A stretch of 64,000 nucleotides of DNA from Antedon mediterranea (taxonomy: Eukaryota; Echinodermata; Crinoidea; Comatulida; Antedonidae). Numbering within the stretch: the stretch's first letter is position 1; every line of letters starts with the position of its first letter. A program made the position numbers and the translations under genes. Under the pieces are notes generated by a model. It saw only the letters and a program-made list of their open reading frames with translations. It was not told where the DNA came from and did not search any database. Positions 25,238-37,873 of the stretch are shown here, piece after piece. Where the stretch lies: positions 3,596,001 through 3,660,000 of the forward strand of contig NC_092679.1 in the NCBI RefSeq assembly GCF_964355755.1. The letters run 5' to 3'.

Positions 25238-26039
25238 AACTCTGGGACAACATTTTTCAGTGTGTAGCTGCCCTACTCATTAATATCTATGTACGTTCTA
25301 TTTCCGTGACGTGAACTGCAGGATGTCACAATGATAACCTTGAACCAGGCTGCTTATAGACAGGTTAGAAAGAGGTAACATCAATCATTGTAAAGATGGG
25401 GGAGCCTGTAAGGTAACCAGTGGGTGATCCAGGATTTTTAAATATTGGACCCCAGGGCCTAAAAGTATTGAAATGAAGGGCTGAGCTTAATTTAATGTCC
25501 TATTTTTAGAGCCTTCTCCCACCCCTGATAAATATCAGATTTTAAAGTCTGGCTTTTATACTTTTAGAAATAATGTCCATGTACAACATGTTACGATCAT
25601 TGCAGAGTAAAAAAATAAAGACCTACTAAAATTTGGGAAATAATTGTAAGGAAGCATTGATCAACCAAGTCATTGTACTCCATAAAGAACAAACTAAAAA
25701 ACGAATTGTGCTCTGTATTGGCAACAAATTGATTTAATCTATTCATATATTAAATAAAAAAATACACAAAGTAAGAATATACTAGGACAATGAAATAACA
25801 CTTTGTTAACAGATTTCTCTCTAAATCAGAATCTGCTTTTAAAGGTAAAGATATTCAATTTGCTGTTTGATAACCAGCTGTTTAGGTAGACAGTCCCTGC
25901 AGTAACCAACAACTATGGTAAAGTGTATAAACTACCTACAGTAGTAAATATATGCACTTTATAAATAGTATTTTATATCATTACATTATAGCCACCACTG
26001 ATTTATAATAATAATAATATAAACACATTAGGCAAAGAA

Positions 26040-26260
26040 CATTAATTCTAAACCGCCTGGTGATATACTGAAATTTAATTAATTAATTTGAAACGATAAA
26101 GATGAGAAAATCAGTAAGAATGAGAAAAGTCGCCCCAACCGAGACTCGAACTCGGACCGTCTGCTTGATATGCAGTTGCCCTAACCATTAGACCACTGGG
26201 GCTTTCATGGTATTGTTCAAACTCGATTGGATAGCGACTCTTCGTCGTCGTACGGCGAAA
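26040..26260 (-). repeat. repeat enclosing a tRNA-like sequence
   Basis: Flanking words (GGTGATATACTGAAA, TTAATTAATTTG, GGATAGCGACTC) recur at 44273-44400, where the tRNA-like centre is missing and replaced by a T-run. That makes the whole unit a dispersed repeat, probably a SINE. Confidence 0.6.
26132..26202 (-). tRNA. tRNA-like cloverleaf, anticodon AUC (probable SINE or pseudogene)
   Basis: 71 nt fold as a full cloverleaf: acceptor GCCCCAG/TTGGGGC, D arm GTCT/GGGC, anticodon stem ACTGC/GCAGA with one A-A mismatch, loop ATATCAA and T arm CCGAG-TTCGAGT-CTCGG. The anticodon would be AUC (Asp codon GAU), whereas animals normally use GUC. With its repeat context, a SINE head or pseudogene is more likely than a working tRNA. 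Confidence 0.45.
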
Positions 26261-27794
26261 CAATATAATATATAATATAATAATCAATAGTTTAGGTAGA
26301 AATTTTACGAGAAATATAATTTTATTATTTATTTATTTTATTTATTTAAAACATATTTATACAGATAAAAACATATCTGGTATACATTTAGCACCTGTTT
26401 TACATATGGTCCTGTTTTTTAGAAAATAAAATGTAAAAAACATCCATAAATGGGGATACCCTTTTCAGGGAAATTACCACCTATCTGATAGGACAGTGAT
26501 TAATTTACTATTGGTAATCTTTGGCCACATGTGCCTAATAAAGACATTAAAAAAAAAATAATTCCATAATCAATCAAATGTTTTAGCATCGTCAGGCTCT
26601 ATTTCTATAAATGTAACTTTATTTACACATTTTAACCTGAGAGACACGACAAACCACCAAGCGATTATGTTAATATAAATAAAATGTATCAATTTACAAT
26701 ATATTTTTAGAACAATTAATTGATTTCGTATCAATAATAGGGATAATTGAAAATTGAAAAATCATTAATAAAAGGAGACAATGATAAGAATTAATTAATA
26801 CATTAAAGATGTATTATCCCCCCAAAAACATGAAAAATGAAGATTAATAAAATCAAACTTTCAACAGGCCATTTTGCATTTTTAATAAATTTATTCACCT
26901 GTGTAGAAAAAAAACAATAATAATTTCACTTATAAAAAGACAAAATAAATTTTAACCAAAAACTGACAGATATTTAATTCTTTTTTGCTTTAAATTAAAT
27001 TTTTTCAGGTAAATAATTTTTTTTTTCCGATCCAGTTTTTGGTCAAAGTGAATAACTATTATGTGACATTACAATGACTATTCAACAAAAAATTAAAAAA
27101 AAACAATTTTTCAGGGGGACAATATTATATTTAAGTAAAATTAATATAAAGTCATATAAATCAATGTATAATCTGTTTAATTGCTTGCACCAGTCAGAAA
27201 GGGTCATAGTCAGAATCAAATAGTATTAATCTATAATAGGAACCTTTTGTAAAGCCTGAAATTGAGTATGGCAGTGAATGGCAGATGTGGTCTAACACAC
27301 ACATTTCACAACCATTGTTCACGCCACGAGCGCAAACTCATTTGTTATGGAAATCAGTTAGATCACAATACGAAGCAAGTCTGTCTACTTGCACCGTTTT
27401 ATACGTATAATATGCACTTGTACATTATACAAGGAATTAAAACCTAATTATAGTTTAATGAATATAAACCTATACTTTGAATAATTAAGTCATATCTGAA
27501 ATTTAAAACAAACATGGTCTGGTATTCAGTATTCACTATCCTCCTTGCGTTCAGAAAAAAATTAACCGTCGATGGTCATACATATAGTAAATTCCGATGT
27601 GTTTGAGAACATTATATAGATTAACATGTAGTTTAGCTTAGTTAACCCGTGTGAAAATATGACCAACCAGAAAACACTGTTAGGCCAGAAGACAAGTAAA
27701 ATATGGGAGTCCCTTTGCAAAAATGGGAGTGTTGGCATGCAACACTCAAGAAACTATAACAAAAATTAACAAATAAAACAAATTATCATAGTCA

Positions 27795-28094
27795 AAGAGC
27801 ATTATTCATATTTTTTTTAAATCTAAAAATTACCTAAATGTGTGTTAGTTGAGTTAATTCCACAAGATCATAATCCTGTATTATCAATAGACTCACTGAC
27901 AGCCACTACATAATAACAAATTATTGTAAACCAAGAGCATTATTCATATTTTTTTTTCAAATCGAAAAATGTGTGGGTTAGTTCTTTATGTTAAAATAAA
28001 AATTGAATGGAAAGATACTGTAAGTATGCATTTTATTTCAGATCATTTATCTTGTAATATCAATAAACTCACTGACAGCCACTACATAATAATC
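27795..28094. repeat. tandem duplication, two diverged units of about 140 bp
   Basis: AGAGCATTATTCATATTTTT begins each copy (about 27796 and 27934) and TCACTGACAGCCACTACATA ends each (about 27910 and 28087). Confidence 0.65.
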
Positions 28095-28105
28095 AAACAA
28101 GGATT

Positions 28106-28252
28106 AAAACTCTGTCTACACTATCAAACTAGTTTGACAAAAAAAAGTGTGATGTGCCCAAATATGGCCTTTATGGTAGTGATGTGACATCATGTCCATA
28201 CATGGGCACATCGCATTTTTGTCACAAAGTTTGATAGTGTAGACATAGCTTT
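28106..28252. mobile_element. MITE, GCTCTGTCTACAC family, copy 8
   Basis: AAACTCTGTCTACACTATCA at the left and GTTTGATAGTGTAGACATAG at the right. Confidence 0.78.
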
Positions 28253-28738
28253 AGTTGAATTAAAATCATGTTCAAGTCAATTGAATTGTTAAATAATAAT
28301 TGTGTTTTGGTTGGAAAGCATCTTTACTTCCTGAGGCAAAAACGAATTGAGACTGACGCCTACTGCTGTGATCAGGTCAGCAACTGAACAATGGGGCAAA
28401 CTAAAATGCCGAAAAGAATAACTTTTGTAGTCAGTTTTAAGCTCCTTATAATCTTCTAAACGTTTTAAATAGAATTTTAAAGACTTGTAGTCTACTACGT
28501 GACCTTCAATGATTTTAATTTTTAGTATTGAATGTTAGTTATCTAAACTTTCTGTTTTCAAAAGATCACATATTTATAGGAACATTCAGGTTGGATGAAT
28601 TCAAACAAAACAATACAATATTATGTGGTTAATAATAATAATATTAGTTATTGTACCATACAATACCTTACAAAGTAAAGTGCGAGACCGTGTTCATAAT
28701 ATGAAACTATTGTCAAATCTGTGATGTTAGGTAGTATT

Positions 28739-28860
28739 AAGCTCTGTCTACACTGTAAAAACTAGTTTGACAAAAAAGTGTGATGTCCCATATGGTAGTG
28801 ATATGACATGTCACACCACATTTTTTTTTCATTAAGTTTGATAGTGTATACAGAGCTTTA
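28739..28860. mobile_element. MITE, GCTCTGTCTACAC family, copy 9
   Basis: A 122-bp internally deleted copy: AAGCTCTGTCTACACTGTAA at the left, AGTTTGATAGTGTATACAGA at the right. Confidence 0.78.
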
Positions 28861-29789
28861 AAGGGTTTTCATTGAAAAAGTCGTGTCATTAATGTGAAAT
28901 GTAATAGTACATTATGGTTGTTAAGATGTGTGAATTTAGCATAGGTGCATTCAGTTGGTGGGAGGAGGCAGTCACACAGGCTCCACCAAAATATGCAAAA
29001 GTTATAATGCAATTAGTTCAGCACTTAATTCACTATTATTAGACCCTGTTACTCATCAGCTTCTATGAGTGAAATCCATGATACGCCACTGATTAGGAAT
29101 ATGTTTTTTTATATTGTATAAATAAATCATCTGACATTAGATCATCTCCATCTGCCTAAAGTTAGAAAAAGGTCGAAATATTTCCCAAAGATTTTAAAGG
29201 CTAGGTGCGGGCACAAAATTTCTATTGATCATACATTCCAATGATTATCGATCTATAGTTTCCCCTATGTTTCATAATTTTTGGGATTTTATTTGTGTTA
29301 CACGAGCTTGTTGAAAATAAGCACTTTCTTATCAGTGGGGGGATAGTTCAAATTACACAGTAAAATCTCTATTCTTTTGTACACACATTTTGTAAATAGA
29401 GAGGAATTTAAAAAAGCTATGAAAAATAAACGGTGTGGTAAAAAATGTTATCAGATAACTAAATATAGGTAATATAACTTGAATATTACATTTCTGATAT
29501 TTTTATTCAACTTCAGATTTTTATTTTCATGCTATAGCAAAAATTATCCACCGTATATCCACCATCTTTTTTCACCATCTAGGGAGTCACCAGACATGTT
29601 ATTACATTAGGTTAACTACCTAACTACTGAAAAAAAGTCTTCCTGGTTTTTATGGAAGAATTTTGCCAAATTTTGTATTTGATACCATATTAAGGGAAAT
29701 TCATGTTTTTTCGTCTCGATTTCTGTTACAAATATTTGATTTATGTACAATTAACCAAATATTATATTTAAAATTCATGCCTGTACCTG

Positions 29790-29942
29790 AGCTCTGTCTA
29801 TACTCTCAAACTTTTTGTGACAAAAAAATGTGCCCATATATGGACATGATTATGATATCACTCACATTTGGGAATATCACAACCATATTTAGGCACATCA
29901 CTTTTTTTTTGTCAAACTTGTTTGCTAGTGTAGACAGAGCTT
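29790..29942. mobile_element. MITE, GCTCTGTCTACAC family, copy 10 (inverted)
   Basis: The interior runs in reverse orientation: the CCCATATATGGACATGAT module comes first and TTTTTTTTTGTCAAACTTG lies at the right end. Confidence 0.78.
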
Positions 29943-29959
29943 AATAAGGATTTGTGTAA

Positions 29960-32900
29960 CCATAACAACTTTGACTATAAATATAATAAACAGCAACAAA
30001 AATAATATTTTAATTTTTTCATTTATTCTGAAATTTAAACAAAATATACAACATATACAAAATGAAGTCAACAAAACTAGACTTCTGCATTTGGGATAAT
30101 TAAATAAAAGTACTAAAAAATTAATTGTTTACATTTTCTGCCAAATAAATGTTGAAACAATACACATTTTTTGGCAAGAACATACAATTGTATTAAAAAG
30201 TACATGAAAGAGGACAGAACGAAAGTATTTGGGTCAATCAGGAGGTGATAACGCTTAGAAAAGGCGGGGCCTACCCCCAATTTTCAAATTTCTACGAACA
30301 CCTGAGATACAGAACCATTTTCAGCTTTATAATACTCTTATTAATTTTCCATTTTTACGAGGCTTTAATTTCACCATCATAATTACATTGACACACATTT
30401 TTATAAATATAATTTTGAAGATTCTTATTATTATAATTTAGGTTTACACAGTACTTATTATAAATCACTATTAAAACAAAGAGAATATTGTCAGTCAGTC
30501 ATTGCCAATTTTAAAATATTTTTATTTATCTCAAGCAAAATAATCTAGTTTTAAAAACTGTTCATCATTTGTTTTTGCAGCACTGTAAATTTTCCTTTCA
30601 AATTGACAGGAAAATGTATGTTAATTAATATATTGCTGATTGTTAAAAATATTTATTGTATGTTAAACAATCCTATCAGTTTGAATAATTATTGATTTCT
30701 TTCCCCAATCACTGACCCGCGACGAATGCACTGACCCGTGTTAAATGAGTTGACCCATGATAAATTGGAAATTCATTATCGTTGCAACTATAACACACTG
30801 GCAGGATCAATGTAATGTGCCCAGTACAATAGTAGCAGTCTTTGAATAAATTAAACGGGAATGAGGGAGGTGTCATATAAATAAAAACCTACATACATTG
30901 ATATTAATATTAAAAAAAACAGCACAGTTGAATTATTGTTACACATGAAGAATTACTTAATTATAGTAACTCTTATAACAATTAATCATATTCATATTTA
31001 TTTATTCTTAAATAATATTTCAGGCCTTCAGAATGTCCTAATTAATTTTAAATATATTTTTTTGAAAATCTAATTCTTTTACAAATAGAAGAAATAGAAA
31101 TAGTTGTCTAGAAACAAATATTGGTAGTCATGGTGAATTGTTTTTAATTATTCGCATAATCTTACTTACGGTATTTATCTCTCTTCCCTCGGTGAATTAT
31201 CGCGTTAATGTTATACAGATTTTACACACTCTGTTTAATTTATTTTCATTGTAACTAAGAATTTCATTTGAAAATTAACAATCGGATGAATAAGAATGCG
31301 AGCTATAAAATCACAATATAAATATTACATAACGTTACTTTGGTTATGTGATCATTTCTATGTACAAAAAGTAACAAAATAAATATTATTATAAGTTATA
31401 AACTACAAGAAATGAACAAATATGTGATATTGTACGTGTGCAAATAATATTTGAATTAATGTATAAATGGTTTTGTCAAAATCATTACCATTTTTGCACA
31501 GAAAAAATGAATAATATAACTAAACATTTGTTTTCTCTCTTTTCAAGTTGTTAGAAAGATATAAATATAAAAATACACAATTTGCACAATGTTTATGGGT
31601 GATTCTGGGAGGGGGGATATTTTGCACACCTTATTCGGAGTAAATAATAAATAAAAATCTTTTTTTCACATAAATTTTGAAATTGCATAAATTAAGGAAT
31701 CAGACCGTCTCATTTATTGGACGTTCATTCTCTAATTCTCATTTTAAAGGTCAAAGGCCAAAAGTATAATTTATTTTACGATGTCTTTTTGCAGACCACG
31801 TAATCATATGGTAAAAACCAGAACACTGTTAAAATTCAGTATTAACCGACGTCTAATTATTTCTATAAAAAAAATTTTTTATTTAACATAACTTTAATAA
31901 ATAAAATTGTGATTGAATAATTTATACAATAACCTGTTTTACAGTATTATTTTTTAATACACACAGTATATGGAAACGGTTTAGACATTTTTCATTTAGA
32001 ACAGTCTGGATAAAAAAAAAACATTTTAAACAGAAACAATTGCCATGATTATGTGTTATGCTACATCATGTGTGTATAATTCATAAATGACAAATGCAGA
32101 ACCCAGTACACTTAGTGCAACATTAAATACCAAAAATGACAAATTATTATTAAAATGCAGCTTGTTTTAAGTGTTTTGATGGTAAAAGGCAGAAAAAAAA
32201 TCATATACTACTATGCAGAATAGCAAACAAGTTTTACAAGTACAGGAGTATAAAAAGCTTATAAAATGTTAGCTGTAGCTATAACAACTTACTACATTAG
32301 CAGAATATCAAAATATTAAAATCAATATCAAAGCATAATTTAAATATATGAATATGCATGTTGTGGAAAATATTGGATGAGACAATCAGTATCATAGACA
32401 GTAGTATAAATTAATACATTTAGAATATCCATATGAAACATGAATATTCATGAATGCATAATCTCATGAATATGCATTTCAATTTAAATAAATACATAAA
32501 TAGCTTAATTATCAAATTGATAGTCTCCTATATTTAATTTTAAAATGCATAAATCTGTTTCCGCAGCTTTTAAAGAGAAAGTATTACACTTAATTTCAAT
32601 TTATCAAAATTGTAAATAATCTTTGATTTGTAAAGATATGCAGCAATTTGATAAGATTCAATAACAGGCGTTTAAACTGCAGTGCTCATGAAAAAAAAAG
32701 ATTTAAATAATATTGATATTAAATAGATTTGGTTTTTAACATATACAGTTACATATTAACCTACTCTTAAATATAGACATCCTATTTAACCAAGTATTTG
32801 CTAATAAACAAACAGTGTGTTGTGATATCATTGGCAAATTTGTCACAATGTATCACATGTGACACCTGTATCATCCATAAGCCATAACCTTAATAAAACA

Positions 32901-33810
32901 GGCATAACATTTGATACATATGTGACACTGTATTACATATTTTGCGATACAGAGAACAGAGAATCGTGTGACAAGGCCTGGTCATTATGTTTACATTATG
33001 GAAATTTGAAATCATTTGTAAATGAGGAATATTAATACTGTACTGTATATGAAATTCATTACTGAAAACTTTTTCTTTTTTGTACAACATACATTAATTG
33101 ATTCACAGGAGCACCGGTGATAAATTCATCAAATAATCATTATTGATAAAATGAGAGGAGAGATTGTAAGCTAGGCACGAATTGACTAGTAAAATAAATA
33201 AATTTTAAAATTTGAATTTACAGATTGCGTATATTTGGGTCTAAAATTTGTCATCTCCTCCAATCTAAATTTGAATCTTAAAAAGTTTTAAAATTAAATA
33301 AATATTCATTAATTATGCATACATAATTTATTAGCATGACCCAGCCATACTGACTTATTTTTTACTTATCATTATTGAATGTTTTTTCTGAATAAATTAC
33401 ATAAATACTTTTGTTTGGATAATCTTTACGTTTTGCTATATTTATAGTTAAAAATCACAAAATAGTTTTTTCATTTGTTTTAAATAATTTTAAAATTGTT
33501 CTAAGAATTTTGGCATTAGATGAGATACAAACAGATCTAGCCTATTCAAGTATAAATTTTTCAAACGTGTGAGCCCCCACCCTCTTTTTTACAAAATTCT
33601 TAATGTTCTATTCAAGGGAAAGTATAAACTTACAAAGATAAAAAATATTATATATCTTATTTTTAATTTCTCTATTATATTTACATTATTTTACAATATG
33701 TATTTTTTACGAAATTAGACGGAATACCAAAAGACATATAAAAACCTCATTGTCTTGAATAAGAAAGATAGATTTTTGTTTTTAGGTAGACAAAACAAGT
33801 TTGGATTCTT
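29960..33810 (-). other. long AT-rich stretch, probably 3' UTR of the SERTA gene
   Basis: Nearly 4 kb of AT-rich sequence downstream of the SERTA stop. No frame codes convincingly, and the MITE family that is common on both sides is absent. Poly(A) signals on the minus strand (TTTATT on plus) occur, for example at about 30019. Vertebrate SERTAD2 has a long 3' UTR. The assignment is an inference. Confidence 0.4.
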
Positions 33811-34623
33811 TTACATTCCCACGTCCACAAGCACATGCATTATCTGGTCGAGTTCGTCCGTGAGATCTGTCCGACAAAGTCCTTGCGTCGTTGGCGATTC
33901 TAAACTGTACGGACTTAAGTCTAAACACACAGATTTTAACAAGTCGTCGGCGGTACACATTGGAGTAACTGATTTTGAGTTTGGTATAACGGACGCTGTA
34001 ATGTCATAATCATATTGCGTGATGTCAATATCACGGAAGAAATCGTCCGGTGAGAGTTGGTCAGCGGGATTCATTAGAATGTCGCAGCTAAAGTCGTGAG
34101 CCTTTAACGAAGGAGAGTCAGTGAATATTCTCTGAGGTTTATGTATAGTATTTGGTTGGTTAGCACCAACATGAGTATTATTTGATTTTAACGTCGGCAA
34201 AGTCCTGTTATCAAGTATGTCAGAAGCACACACGTTTTCAGTTCGTTTGCATAAGTTGAGGGCACCGATTGCATCTTTCTTCACAATGTGACATAACCCA
34301 TCCTCGCCTATTCGAGGTTCTGGGTTCGCTTCATCCTCTTCTTCCTTTCCAGTCTGGTTTGCAGCGATTAAATTTGTGAGCCTTTTACAGTCGTGGAATT
34401 TACCCTCTGATCGGAGTTCTTTTTCAATTTGTCGTAACGTGTTACATATAAGAACAGAACGTCGCAAACATGGCTCGATCAGAGCACGGCTCATTTGTAA
34501 TTTGCATATTGAAATGTTAAGAACAGACTGACGTTGGACGCAATAGTGGATACCACCGCGCCCTTCTATTTCGTCTACTTCAATGAATTTGCGTTTTAAT
34601 CTGGGATTCACTAAGACAGGCAT
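33811..34623 (-). CDS. SERTA-domain transcriptional cofactor (SERTAD2/CDCA4 type)
   Basis: A single 270-residue coding exon. The acceptor TTTCTTTCAG ends 4 nt before the ATG, so the 5' UTR is on a separate upstream exon. A basic LKRK lies at residues 9-12. The SERTA motif spans about residues 26-70 (QRQSVLNISICKLQ, EPCLRRSVLICNTLRQIEKEL shortened here to its core RRSVLICNTLRQI). An acidic/aromatic block SPDDFFRDIDITQYDYD at 191-207 and the C-terminal ELDQIMHVLVDV resemble the CDCA4/SERTAD2 transactivation tail. Family members are E2F/DP co-regulators acting in the nucleus. Tail-to-tail position with AFTPH is the same as vertebrate SERTAD2; by age it may be co-orthologous to SERTAD2 and CDCA4, so I give no single symbol. 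Confidence 0.9.
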   Translation of the reverse strand: MPVLVNPRLKRKFIEVDEIEGRGGIHYCVQRQSVLNISICKLQMSRALIEPCLRRSVLICNTLRQIEKELRSEGKFHDCKRLTNLIAANQTGKEEEDEANPEPRIGEDGLCHIVKKDAIGALNLCKRTENVCASDILDNRTLPTLKSNNTHVGANQPNTIHKPQRIFTDSPSLKAHDFSCDILMNPADQLSPDDFFRDIDITQYDYDITASVIPNSKSVTPMCTADDLLKSVCLDLSPYSLESPTTQGLCRTDLTDELDQIMHVLVDVGM

Positions 34624-35627
34624 TGAACTGAAAGAAAAAAATAAGAGAAATAATTACTTATGAAAAATGATAACTCTCATTATTAATACATTAACCCTTT
34701 CACATCACCTAGAAACAACTCCTAAGTTTACACACCCCGGGCTGCACACCATACAAAATGCAGCAGTTTTCTACCAGAAAGGGATGTAAAAATATTTCAT
34801 TTTCAGGGAGTTCAGAATAAATTACCAAATTCAACAACAAAAATCAAAAATAATTTTCATTTTTGAATGAATGGATTGTCGGTACTAAATAAAAAATTAA
34901 TAGTATTAAATTAGTAGTTGAATTAATAATTTGAAAAATACAAAATAAATACTGAATTTTGTTGACATTTTAAATCAGATCTTTTATATACCTTACGAAT
35001 TGCCAATATGAAACTAAGCCGTTCCCTGCTATAATACATTAGATTTGCAGGCAAATAAAATGGTTGAATGTGAATTATTATGCTGGTATTATAAACAAAG
35101 CTAGAGCATAAAGCTTGTTTGTTTATGAAATAAAAGTTATTACAATTATTATATTAAAAGTTATAGACCACTTGTTCTATATTTCACTTTTTTTGGTGAG
35201 CCTTCATAAAAAAAAGCCATATAAACAATATATGTCTGAATTTCTGATATCATAAACGTCACTGAAATAAAATTAAAAGAAAATGTCCAGGAACAATGCA
35301 TTAAAAATAGTTGATTTATTACAAGTATGTAATAAATGTTTATCACCTAAAAAACAGTATAAAATTATCATCAGAATTTAATTCCTCAAAAGATGTATAA
35401 AATAATGTCTAACACTGTGAATTGTATGGTACATTGAGCACAGACTAGGTACACAGGCTAGGGCCTTGACCTCAATCCACGACCTACCTTATTACTAATG
35501 CACTGAATAAGAATAATTCAAAGTAACTACAGTACGTTTAGATACACTGGATTCTATATGCACTGTGTCTGCTGGTACAGTACTCTATAGATTACAATGT
35601 TATACAAACTATAATTGAGTATACTCA

Positions 35628-37213
35628 TTAGTTATCCGCACTTGGCGGATAACTCCTTGTTATTGTATGGGATCAATATTTTTTTCTGTATTATTCTTCT
35701 TTCTTTCTCGCTATTTTTGTGTAGAGCGTTTCTCTAAAATGTGTAAACATAACATTTTATAACTTTGACAACATGTGGGCATTTACGTGAAGTTGTGCAC
35801 CTCCTATTTTTGAATTACGTCAGAGTTGCGCAACGTGACTTACGCGCGATTTTATAATTTTTCATGATTGATCATAGATTAAAAACTAAAAGTGATTTTT
35901 AATTGACACTTTGTGAAAGTTTAATTTATATCATTCGCTAACTTTCTGTTTGAAAAAAATTGCGTGTTTTAAACAAAGTTACGCGCGCACGCGCATTTAA
36001 AATTTCAAAATACGCAAAAATAATTTCTAATCAACTTTCTACGCGTTTCATGTCATTTTAAGCATGTACAAAATTACCGCGCGCGCGAAAAATATTACGC
36101 GCACGGTGCACATAGAGCATGAAAATCATGTTTTTTTCTCTTGAATTGTGATTTTCCAGCCTTTCCTAGTCATTTTCAAAAAGATTAACATCATTTCAAA
36201 TTAAAATTACGTCATACGAACACGTTGATTTAGCCCATTTGCGCGCGTTTTAGTTGAAAAAGTTACAAAATGTTGTCAAAATTATGCCTATTTTGAATGT
36301 TTTATAGCTTCTCAGGATCAACGATTACCCCTAATTTTTTTAACTTAATATGTAAGCAGATATGTTGTAGATATGAATTCATGCAGAATTTTTACCTCAC
36401 GGATGTTGTGACGTCATCATATGGCCACACGAATGTAAAATATAGGATTTTTTTGTCTTTCGTTATTGCTCATCACATTCAATGGAGCGCATCACGCTTA
36501 TACGTATTTCTTTTTCTCCGAGAATTTAATATTGTCTAGGTCAATCAACTATCTTTCACATGAGATAAAAATATTTTAATTTTTATGACGTCATCATGCC
36601 TAAAAATTTTAATTACGTGGGTCATTAATTTCATCTTTACAGTAAATTTTAATCTGTAATAGCCCGTCAAAATAAAATGTGATAATCACGATTAAAACAT
36701 TTTCTGGAAGCTCTTGGATTGTAGATATGAAATCATGTGAACATTTTGCCAATCAGATGCTGTGACGTCATCATATTGCAAGTTAAATAAAAAGTCGTAT
36801 TTTCATCTTTTGCATCATAGTTCATTATATTTAAAAGAGCGCGCATCAATATTAAACGTATTCAAATTTCTTCTACACGTTAATATGTTGTTGCTGAGAT
36901 AATTTGCTTCCGAAATTGCTATCTTAGTGTTTCATCTTGATACCGTCGCCATGTTACAAATTTGAATAAATGGCGGGTCCCGTAATTTCACCTATTCTAC
37001 ACTGTATGTAACATGTATACAGATTATACTGTTTGCATGTATATACTATATGACACAAAATTGACAGAATTCAGCACTAACAACATATCATATTCTTCAG
37101 ATCAGGTCATAATGCCATAATTTTTTCTGTGTGCAATATTCTAACGTATGACGTGCACGTGGCCTTTGTCGTGCGGATAACTAACTCGTCAAAGTGACGA
37201 GTTACATGTCTAG
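35628..37213. mobile_element. putative Helentron-like non-autonomous element
   Basis: Left end TTAGTTATCCGCAC (35628-35641) has its exact inverted copy at 37171-37184. The right copy is followed at once by a hairpin AACTCGTC-AAAGT-GACGAGTT (37183-37203), then ACATGT and CTAG followed by T. Short terminal inverted repeats with the right one sitting just inside a 3' hairpin, plus internal tandem repeats, are features of Helentron/HINE elements; CTAG-T also fits a classical Helitron 3' end. No Rep/helicase frame is present. The exact 5' base is not certain. Confidence 0.6.
36330..36880. repeat. three ~177-bp monomers, each with TGACGTCATCAT
   Basis: TGACGTCATCAT starts at 36409, 36586 and 36763, spaced exactly 177 and 177 bp. 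Monomers 1 and 3 also share TTGTAGATATGAA(A)TTCATG-like sequence, so an alternating dimer is likely. TGACGTCA is the full CREB/ATF palindrome. Confidence 0.75.
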
Positions 37214-37245
37214 TTTATTGCTTACTTTTGATACAAATCTGTATA

Positions 37246-37369
37246 AAGCTCTGTCCACACTATCAAATATTATGTGACAAAATCACTACTATATTTGGGC
37301 GTATCACTACCATATTTGGGCACATCACATTTTTTTTTTCAAACTAGTTTGATAGTGTAGACAGAGCTT
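37246..37369. mobile_element. MITE, GCTCTGTCTACAC family, copy 11 (inverted, short)
   Basis: AAGCTCTGTCCACACTATCA at the left and TTTGATAGTGTAGACAGAGC at the right, in reverse interior order. It lies directly beside the Helentron-like element. Confidence 0.78.
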
Positions 37370-37552
37370 AAGAATATTTGTCCTTGTAAAGAATTATTTT
37401 AGTGTATTGACAAAAGAAACAGATTTGCCCTTTGTATTCATATGAATGTACATATTAATGATAATGATTATTGTTTATAATAACAACATTTATAATAATT
37501 AATAACAATAAAAACCATTGAAATAACTACAATTAACACCTTTACAGTATTT

Positions 37553-37873
37553 AAGGAGTGAGTACGAAATCAGTTTGAGCTCCTTATTCTCACTCCTGTG
37601 AGCAATGACCAAATAAATAATTAATAATAATAATAATAGGTTTAAATTTTAAAATGCCATTATGAAATATTGGAGTGAGTACGGAATCAGTTTGAGCTCC
37701 TTATCCTCTCACTCCTGTGAGCAGTGACTAAATAAATAATTAATAATAGGTTTAAATTTTAAAATGCCATTATGAAATATTGAAGTGAGTACAGAATCAG
37801 TTTAAGCTCCGCGGTGACCAAATAAATATAATTATTAATAGGTTTAAATTTTAAAATGCCATAATGAAATATT
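37553..37873. repeat. tandem repeat, three units of about 90-118 bp
   Basis: Each unit runs from GAGTGAGTACGGAATCAGTT to AAAATGCCATTATGAAATAT; the third is shortened in the middle. Confidence 0.88.
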
